64,000 nt of DNA from Symbiodinium natans (lineage: Eukaryota; Sar; Dinophyceae; Suessiales; Symbiodiniaceae). A program made the translations under genes and the position numbers. The stretch is taken from contig CAJNDS010002748.1 in NCBI GenBank assembly GCA_905221605.1, forward strand, positions 231,670 through 295,669, written 5' to 3'. Below, one piece after another: positions 57,678 through 64,000 of the stretch; the first letter of the stretch is position 1, and each line of letters starts with the position of its first letter. The notes beneath the pieces were generated by a model. The model ran no database searches, was not told where the DNA came from, and saw nothing but the letters and a program-made list of their open reading frames with translations.

Positions 57678-58223
57678 TGTGAAAAACGCAGAGCACTTTT
57701 TCACTCCACGCTTGAGCCAAAAACACCAGAGGTGTTCGGCAAGTCTCTCGCAGAGTCAGCGCATCACTTTCGTGAATTCCATCTCAACTTTGTTAAACAA
57801 AGGAGGAACACATGCAAACGTCCTAATGCTTCTCAGGACTTCAGTGCTTTAGCAAAACAAGCATACAAGTGCACAGCCACTCTGCTCGAACCTCAGTACG
57901 ACGACACGAGCGGAGGGTCGGCGGCCAAAGTTTGAAGAGCAAACTCAGAGCAACACGCACTTCTTCAAGGATGCTCCTAAAGCATCTCGAGTGCTTCTCT
58001 GCTCATCATGCACACTCCAAGCATCTTACGTCAAGCTCAAAGCAAGAAACACTTTCAAGCCAAGCTCCAAACATGCTATGTCCATGCCTGCTTCTGCTAA
58101 CACCAAACAAACGGTTCAAGCACAGCTCTCAACTCATGCAATGCAAACTCGTGGTTCATGTCACACGTGCAAGATATCCTGTCAACTGTAAAGGCACTCA
58201 CAAGGAAGTCAAAAACTTTCACA
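57678..58223 (-). repeat. 5' LTR, 546 bp
   Basis: Same limits as the other LTR (TGTGAAAAACG ... AACTTTCACA). It lacks two short runs (3 and 4 bp) present in the 3' LTR. It must carry the promoter for minus-strand transcription; no specific motif is claimed. Confidence 0.95.
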
Positions 58224-58228
58224 ACTTA
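58224..58228. other. Target site duplication ACTTA, right
   Basis: Matches 48043-48047 directly after the LTR. Confidence 0.85.
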
Positions 58229-58384
58229 AACCTCCTTGCGTGCTGTCGCATCAACGAACCACAAAGCCAAAAAGTCAAATGGCTCAATTTGCTTGAACCT
58301 CTTGGTGCGTCAGTGTCGGGATGGCATGTTGAACCGCAGGATCGAAATGAAACACATACAATTTCTATTTATCTTCATCTTGAG

Positions 58385-58541
58385 GGTTTCGGGTTTAGGG
58401 TTTAGGTTTAGGTTTAGGGTTTAGGGTTTAGGGTTTAGGGTTTAGGGTTTAGGGTTTAGGGTTTAGGGTTTAGGGTTTAGGGTTTAGGGTTTAGGGTTTA
58501 GGGTTTCGGGTTTAGGGTTTAGGGTTTAGGGTTGAGGGTTT
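58385..58541. repeat. (TTTAGGG)n tract 1 of the subtelomere-like region
   Basis: About 21 G-rich-strand units with a few TTTCGGG variants, just to the right of the retrotransposon flank. Confidence 0.95.
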
Positions 58542-59390
58542 GCTGCAATAGGGCGTAGATGCTGCGAAGGTTAGGGGATGCAGCAGCGGCTCGAATGCCT
58601 CGTCAAATGCGCAAAGCAGCTCTGGCCCGATTTTGGAGGGCCATCAACAACTTCCTCCCACCCCACGCCGTTCGAGGCGGCAAAACCACCCAAACCTATT
58701 CCTTTTAGGGTTTAGGCCTAAACTCATGACAATCGCTTACTTCAAAAAAAACCTTTCTTCAAGGCTCAGGTTTGTAGCCAGGTCCGAAGGCCAGTGGCCA
58801 GACAGGCCGGAACCTTCCAGCAGAAGGGCCAAAAGGGGGCAGGAGGGGGGGGGGGGTGGGAGCGTCAGAGGGCGAGGGCCAGAGGGACCAGCCAGGGCGG
58901 GCCAGGGGGACCAAGGGGGGGGTAGAAGGCCAGGCGGGTAGGGGGGGGAGAGGGCGGAAAGGGGGGTCGGAGGGGGCCAAGGGGGGCCAGTGGGGGGGCC
59001 AGGGGGGGCGAGGGGGCCAGGGGGGGCCAAGGGGGCCAGGAAAAAGCCCCTTTTCCCCCCCCGTCCTGCCTGGCCTGGCCTGAGGCCCCCTGGTCCCTGG
59101 ACACGCTGGCAGTGAGGGGTCCGGGTCCTCCTGGCCTGGGGGCCTTGGGGTACCCCTCCCCCGAAATGCCAGCCCCATCCAGGGTGAAGGGCTTGGGGTT
59201 TGGGGTATTTACCTTATTAAGGGGACCAGCACTGGTCCCGGGAGAACCTGTTCCGGTGCCGGGCCCATCGTGGGTGCTACCGACCTCCTGGCTGCAGGAG
59301 CGGGCAAGCGACCTGGGTCGACTTTCGCCATAGAAGTCGAAGGGCTTAAGCGCCGCCCCCCCTCTGAAGGGGGGCGGCCTAGGCCCTGAG
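58542..59390. repeat. Duplicated ~0.85-kb segment, copy A
   Basis: Closely related to 61346-62204. Shared parts include CCCACCCCACGCCGT, GGCGGCAAAACCACCCAAA, GACCAGCACTGGTCC-like words, and a terminal hairpin GCCGCCCCCC...GGGGGGCGGC at 59352-59378. The middle (58790-59060) is a GGGGGCCA-rich low-complexity run. Open frames on both strands are Pro- or Gly-rich and not supported as genes. It ends directly at a TTTAGGG tract, as does copy B. Confidence 0.9.
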
Positions 59391-59490
59391 TTTAGGGTTT
59401 AGGGTTTAGGGTTTAGGGTTTAGGGTTTCGGGTTTCGGGTTTCGGGTTTAGGGTTTAGGGTTTAGGGTTTAGGGTTTAGGGTTTAGGGTT
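59391..59490. repeat. (TTTAGGG)n tract 2
   Basis: About 14 units with three TTTCGGG variants; it directly follows copy A. Confidence 0.95.
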
Positions 59491-60054
59491 CGCCAGCGCA
59501 GCTGGCGCCCCAGTCAATTCGCCGCAGGCGTGGCACCCCCCCTCCCCCCAGGAACCCGCCCAATGACCCAAAGATTTTTCTAAACCCGATTTGAGTTTGT
59601 TCCTCTTTCACACGGGTCCCCCCTCAGCCCCAGATTTTCTAAACCCGATTTGAATTCCGATCCTGAAAAACCCGCCCAATGTGCAATTTGAAGGATTTGG
59701 GATCCTTTTTGGCCGTTCCCAGACCTCCCGGGGCCCGCGGCAAACAGATGTGTTTGCAAAGCGCCCCTTGGAAACAAATTCGTTTTTTGTCGTGGTTTTG
59801 GGCCCTCCCGGACAGGTCTTGTTTTTATAACTCGATTTGATTTCGGGTTGCTTGAAGCCAGCCAAACCCCAAATTTCGAAACCCGATTTGAATTCCAGGT
59901 CCAGCTGGTCCTGGGTTTTTAAACCCGATTTGAACCCCGGGCCCCTAAACCCCAAACCCGGCTCGTTTTAAACAGATTTGTTTTCCAAACGCGCTTTCGA
60001 AACATTTTTTGTTTGCATCGCCTCCCTGTCTCTGGATTTCCAAGCTTGAATTGA
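59491..60054. other. No gene; scattered AAACCCGATTTGA words
   Basis: AAACCCGATTTGA-type words occur at about 59583, 59641, 59879 and 59920 with different spacing. This may be a degenerate satellite. No coding frame is supported. Confidence 0.6.
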
Positions 60055-60720
60055 AACCCCAAAGCCCTTCTAAACCCTTTAAACCAGTCTAAAAGTAAAC
60101 CTTAAAAACCCTTCTAAAACCCTTTTAAACCCTTCTCAACCCTTGTAATCCCTTCCAAAACCATGTAAAACCCTTCTAAATCCTGCCTAACCCTGTTAAA
60201 TCATTGGAAACCCTTCTCAACCTTCTAGACCCTTATAAGCCCTTAACACAATTTTAAACCCTTCTAAAACCCTTCGAACTCTTCTAAACCCTTCTGAACC
60301 CTTTAAACCCTTTTTAACCCGTTTAAACCCTGCTACACTCTTCTAAGCCCTTCCAAATCCTTCCAAGCCGTAAGCCCTTCTAAATCCTTCTAAGCCCTGC
60401 GAAATTCTTGGAAACACTTCGAAGTTCTTCGAAACCCTTCTAAACCCTTTCAATCGCTTCTAAACCCTTGTAAGCTTAACAACCATTTTAAACTCTTCTA
60501 AAATCCTTCGAAACTTTTCGAAACCCTTCTAACCGTTTTAAGCCCTGAAAAAACCTTGTAAACTCTTTTTGGCCCTTCTACTTCCAAATCCTTCAAAATT
60601 CCTCAATGTACTTCTAAACCTTCACCCCTCTTCTAAACCAATTGCCTTCTAAACGCTTCTAAACCCTGCTAAACCCAACCCTTCCAAACCCTTCTAAACC
60701 TTGATCTAGAGTAAAAACAA
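60055..60720. repeat. Degenerate CCCTTCTAAA repeat
   Basis: About 660 bp of irregular 8-12-bp units resembling CCCTTCTAAA, similar in feel to C-strand telomere repeats but with an extra CTT. No gene is present. Confidence 0.85.
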
Positions 60721-61138
60721 GGGATTTTCGGCAAGGAGGTTTAAGTAAATTGAAGATATGGACCAAAGAGGTTTGAGTAAATCGAAGACTTCTTGCGAAT
60801 ATAACTGCGACGCGGTCTTCTCGCACAAAAGAGGGTGGTTTAAGTAAATTGAGATGTTTATTCCTTCGTGGGACTAGTCATTTTTTTGATACGGCCTTTT
60901 CGCCCAAAAAAGAGGGCACAATCTACTTAGTTTCGAAGCTTTGTGACCAAAACCCTTGCCAGGCCTTTGGAGCTAGTCTCGAAGCTGTGTGATCAAAACT
61001 GCCAGGCCTTGAAGCTCTTTACTCTCCATGTCTTTAGTTGTTTCAACATGCTCTTGTGTTCATGTCTTCAACGAGGCAACCGTGAAAATTTCGTTTAACC
61101 AATATTCTGCGCTGGCGCATCAGGGCGAAGCCTCTAAA
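60721..61138. other. No gene; short recurring GGTTTAAGTAAATTGA words
   Basis: GAGGTTTAAGTAAATTGA-like words at about 60737, 60768 and 60838 match, in reverse complement, the AATTTACTTAAACC word at the left flank of the copia element (48015) and ACTTAAACCTCC at its right flank. Otherwise unassigned. Confidence 0.6.
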
Positions 61139-61345
61139 ATTTAGGGTTTAGGGTTTAGGGTTTAGGGTTTAGGGTTTAGGGTTTAGGGTTTAGGGTTTAG
61201 GGTTTAGGGTTTAGGGTTTAGGGTTTAGGGTTTAGGGCTTAGGGTTTAGGGTTTAGGGTTTGGGTTTAGGGTTTAGGGTTTAGGGTTTAGGGTTTAGGGT
61301 TTAGGGTTTAGGGTTTAGGGTTTCGGGTTTAGGGTTTAGGGTTTG
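61139..61345. repeat. (TTTAGGG)n tract 3
   Basis: About 29 G-rich-strand units, the longest block in the window, with single TTTAGGGC and TTTCGGG variants. Confidence 0.95.
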
Positions 61346-62204
61346 CTGTGATAGGGCGTAGGTGCTGTGAAGGTTAGGTTTCGGAACCAGCTCGAAAGCT
61401 TCGTGAGGTGCGAAGAGCAGCTTTGGCCCGATTGTGGAGGGCCATCTAACACTTTTCTCCCACCCCACGCCGTCCGAGGCGGCAAAACCACCCAAAGCTA
61501 TTCCTTTTAGGGTTTAGGCCTAAACTCAAGGCAACAGTTCATTTTTAAAAACTTATTCAGTTTCATGATGTTCGGGTGTGGGTCGGAGACAAAGGGCCAG
61601 GCTAGGAGCCAGGGAGGCAGGGGGCAGCCGGCATAAGAGCCGGCATAACGGTCAGGAAGGTGGCCAGTCGGGGAGGGGTTAGCAGGGGGGTCAGGAGGGG
61701 GCCGAAGGGGCAAGGGAGCAATTCAGGCGGGCCAGAGGAGGGGGGCCAGGGAGGCCAGCAGGGCCAGCAGGCCAAGGAGAGTGCAGGCGAGTCAGGGGGC
61801 CAGGGGGAAGGGGGGCCAGGCGGGCCAGGGAGCCAGGCGGGCCGGGGTAACACCCAAAAACCAGGTTTTTGAGCACCCGCCCTGCCTGGCCTGGCCTGAG
61901 GCCCCCTGGTCCCTGGACACGCTGCGGTGAGGGGTCCGGGTCCTCCTGGCCTGGGGGCCTTGGGGTACCCCCCCCGAAATGCCAGCCCCATCCAGGGTGA
62001 AGGGCTTGGGGTTTAGGGTATTTCCTTATTAAGGGGACCAGTACTGGTCCCCGGGAGAACCTGCTCCGGTACCGGGCCCATCGTGGGTGCTACCGACCTC
62101 CTGGCTGCAGGAGGCGGGCAAGCGACCTGGGTCGACCTTCGCCATAGAGGTCGAAGGGCTTAAGCGCCGCCCCCCCCTCTGTAGGGGGGCGGCCTAGGCC
62201 CTGA
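61346..62204. repeat. Duplicated ~0.85-kb segment, copy B
   Basis: Same order as copy A, with the final ~340 bp (61870-62204) nearly identical and the middle low-complexity part divergent. Carries the same GC hairpin at about 62166-62192 and again ends at a TTTAGGG tract. Confidence 0.9.
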
Positions 62205-62318
62205 GTTTAGGGTTTAGGGTTTAGGGTTTAGGGTTTAGGGTTTAGGGTTTAGGGTTTAGGGTTTAGGGTTTAGGGTTTAGGGTTTAGGGTTTAGGGTTTA
62301 GGGTTTAGGGTTTAGGGT
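62205..62318. repeat. (TTTAGGG)n tract 4
   Basis: About 16 perfect units directly after copy B. Confidence 0.95.
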
Positions 62319-62495
62319 GTGCATGCGAGGTCGCGCGCTCGGGTGTGAAGCACCCCGGGCCGCGCGCTCGCGTTGCCCGTACACCCGCCCCGGCCACCCA
62401 AACTATTCTCAATTAGGGTTTAGGGTTCACCCCCCCAACCCCCCTCAAGGGGGGCTTTCACCTCAACCCAAGACGCGTTTCAAGTCGTCATCGCC
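62319..62495. other. No gene; GC-rich spacer
   Basis: Contains CCCCCCAACCCCCC-like runs and a short TTAGGGTTTAGGG word; nothing coding is supported. Confidence 0.6.
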
Positions 62496-62905
62496 CAGCC
62501 CACTTGAGGCTCGAAAGCATGTATTGAGGTTCGAAAAACGCTTGGTGGTAACCTCGACCCTGCTCGGGCCGAGGATTCGTGTCCTGTTCGGACCGCCCTG
62601 AACACTAAATCATCGTCCAGCCCTCTTGAGGCTCGAAAGCATCTATTGAGGTTCGAAAAACGCCTGGTGGTAACCTCAACCCTGCTCGGGCCGAGGCTTC
62701 TTGCCCTGTTCGGACCGCCCTGAACACTAAATCCTGAACGCTTCGGCCCCTCTGCCTCAGAGGCCCACGCGTTTCAATCTGCCATCATCCAGCCCTCTTG
62801 AGGCTCGAAAGCATTATTGAGGTTCGGAAAGCGTCTCGACCCTGTTCGGGCCGAGGTTTCTTGCCCTGTTCGGCCGCCCTGAACATTAAATCCTGAACGT
62901 CTGCA
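62496..62905. repeat. Three diverged copies of a ~120-bp repeat
   Basis: Copies begin near 62496, 62618 and 62790. Each contains TTGAGGCTCGAAAGCAT, TTGAGGTTCG and CCTGTTCGG words. The second and third copies are separated by an extra ~50 bp. Confidence 0.9.
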
Positions 62906-62959
62906 AGCACCTCAGGCCCTGAGAAGGCGCACGGGAGTGATTGGGCCCTCACAACGGCC

Positions 62960-63245
62960 CCAAAAATCACGAAATTGAGCAACCGTCCTGGATCCAGCCG
63001 CGGGGGCCGGCAGCCCTTAACAGGCCCAAAAATCACGAAATTTCCTGGTCCAGGAATCCAGCCACCAGGGGCAGGGGGCCCCCGGGCGGGGGGGGGGCCG
63101 GCAGCCCCAACGACCCGAGCGGGGGCCGTTTCTCCCAAAAATCACGAAATTGAGCAACCAGCCTGCCTGGACCCCCTCGACGGCCCCCCTGGTCCAGGAA
63201 TCCAGCCACCGGGGGCAGGGGCCCCCCGGGGGGGGGGCGGCCCGG
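62960..63245. repeat. Three copies of a CCCAAAAATCACGAAATT unit
   Basis: The word AAAAATCACGAAATT at about 62961, 63031 and 63137 is followed each time by a GC-rich stretch with CCAGGAATCCAGCCACC or similar. No gene is supported; open frames are Pro/Gly-rich artefacts. Confidence 0.85.
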
Positions 63246-63492
63246 CAAGCCCTCAAAAACCCTAAACCACCCCAACGGCTTGGGGTTCTACTTTAGTTAA
63301 CACTAAAGGTGGTCTGGATACGGCCATCCCTTAGGCCAGCAAGGCCAGGGTCGTTGGCCTGTGCAGGACAAGCCGGTGAGGCTTTACCCTCACCTCTCCG
63401 CGGCCCGCTCTTTTCGTATGGGCGCTCGGCCTGTGAGCCCTCGGCCAAGCCGTTCGGGGTCTGTCGCTCGACGGAAGCGACCCCTCACTAAG
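63246..63492. other. No gene recognised
   Basis: GC-rich unique sequence between repeats; no supported frame. Confidence 0.5.
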
Positions 63493-63643
63493 TTTAGGGT
63501 TTAGGGTTTAGGGTTTAGGGTTTAGGGTTTAGGGTTTAGGGTTTAGGGTTTAGGGTTTAGGGTTTAGGGTTTAGGGGTTTAGGGTTTAGGGGTTTAGGGG
63601 TTTAGGGGTTTAGGGTTTAGGGTTTAGGGTTTAGGGTTTAGGG
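63493..63643. repeat. (TTTAGGG)n tract 5
   Basis: About 21 units, with several TTTAGGGG variants near 63570-63610. All five right-hand tracts share the same orientation (G-rich on the plus strand), as expected for a chromosome end to the right. Confidence 0.95.
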
Positions 63644-64000
63644 CGTCTCGCCGCGCCGCGGCAGTAGATGTCATGCGGAGACGGCGCCCCAACACACCCA
63701 GGGGGTGTGAGGGGGCGGCATATGTCGCGGCGGCGTATATTGAAGTTGGAGCCACCACAACCAGAAAGGTTGGGTTGTTTTATTTTTCCCACCCCCTGCT
63801 TACGCAGGCATCCACCCAACTTTTCTCCTTTTAGGGTTTCGGGCTCACGCCCTAAATTCCCACTTCCCACCCCCATCCTTTGAACGGTTGGGTAGGACAC
63901 TTCCGCCCTTCCGACGGGTCAGGGTTGTCAAAACAGACCCAGAAAACAGACGGGGCCAGAAGGCCCTTCCTCTTCCAAGACGGGGGGGAGGGGGGGGAAG
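63644..64000. other. No gene recognised
   Basis: GC-rich sequence ending in a G-run at the window edge. Nothing assignable. Confidence 0.5.

Larger units (their letters stand above)
48048..58223 (-). mobile_element. Ty1/copia LTR retrotransposon, nearly intact, 10.2 kb
   Basis: Two LTRs (TG...CA), a 5-bp ACTTA duplication, a tRNA-type primer-binding site abutting the 5' LTR and a G-rich tract abutting the 3' LTR define the element. Coding order on the minus strand is gag with CCHC knuckle, protease, an extra region, integrase, RT, RNase H, i.e. integrase before RT as in copia. LTRs differ by two small indels and about one substitution, so insertion was recent. Two lesions are seen: a one-base frame change in gag (57457-57461) and a TAG in RNase H (49808-49810). 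At 10.2 kb it is long for copia because of the extra 2.2-kb region. Confidence 0.92.

Noticed and set aside
58633-59178. Pro-rich and Gly-rich open frames on both strands of copy A
   Set aside because: They result from a GGGGGCCA low-complexity run and are not kept in copy B.

Overview
The window looks like nuclear DNA of an alga, most likely a dinoflagellate, carrying a complete integrated virus-like element. The host call rests on long TTTAGGG (telomere-type) tracts scattered through GC-rich DNA, GC-rich fragmented genes with low-complexity Pro/Ala/Lys-rich exons and short introns, and Ty1/copia and LINE-type retroelement remains. It is an inference: TTTAGGG is shared with plants and other algae.

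Layout. 1-5.2 kb: decayed retroelements on the minus strand (a LINE-type RNase H fragment, then a copia-like RT/RNase H and integrase with several frameshifts, next to a 2-oxoglutarate-oxygenase-like segment). 5.2-21.6 kb: GC-rich host DNA with degenerate telomere-type tracts, a minisatellite, a diverged ~0.9-kb duplication and at least three probable multi-exon genes, one with glycosyltransferase-like motifs. 21.75-24.43 kb and 45.75-47.85 kb: two halves of one 87-bp minisatellite array (29-codon period).

24,439-45,745: a 21.3-kb element inserted into that array. It has 252-bp terminal inverted repeats (251/252 identical by eye), AG...CT termini and a 5-bp CATAT target duplication. The AT-rich part (about 24.7-42.1 kb) encodes a Polinton/Polinton-like-virus set: A32/FtsK-type packaging ATPase, probable double-jelly-roll major capsid protein, probable penton, retroviral-type integrase, a 1,299-aa fusion of a family-B-like polymerase, SF1 helicase and HNH-like zinc module, a lipase-like hydrolase, a two-part fibre with an S74 self-cleaving chaperone, two GIY-YIG nucleases and small proteins. 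The capsid genes would build a particle, the ATPase fill it, the polymerase-helicase copy the DNA and the integrase insert it. The last 3.3 kb inside the right terminal repeat is different: GC-rich, bounded by telomere-type repeats in opposite orientation, with SAP-like, acidic-repeat and ubiquitin-like coding sequence. It looks like captured host cargo that now travels with the element.

48,048-58,223: a nearly intact minus-strand Ty1/copia LTR retrotransposon (LTRs 553 and 546 bp, TSD ACTTA, PBS, PPT) with an extra 593-aa ORF between protease and integrase. 58.2-64 kb: subtelomere-like DNA with five long TTTAGGG blocks, two copies of an ~0.85-kb segment, and other tandem repeats; no gene is supported there.
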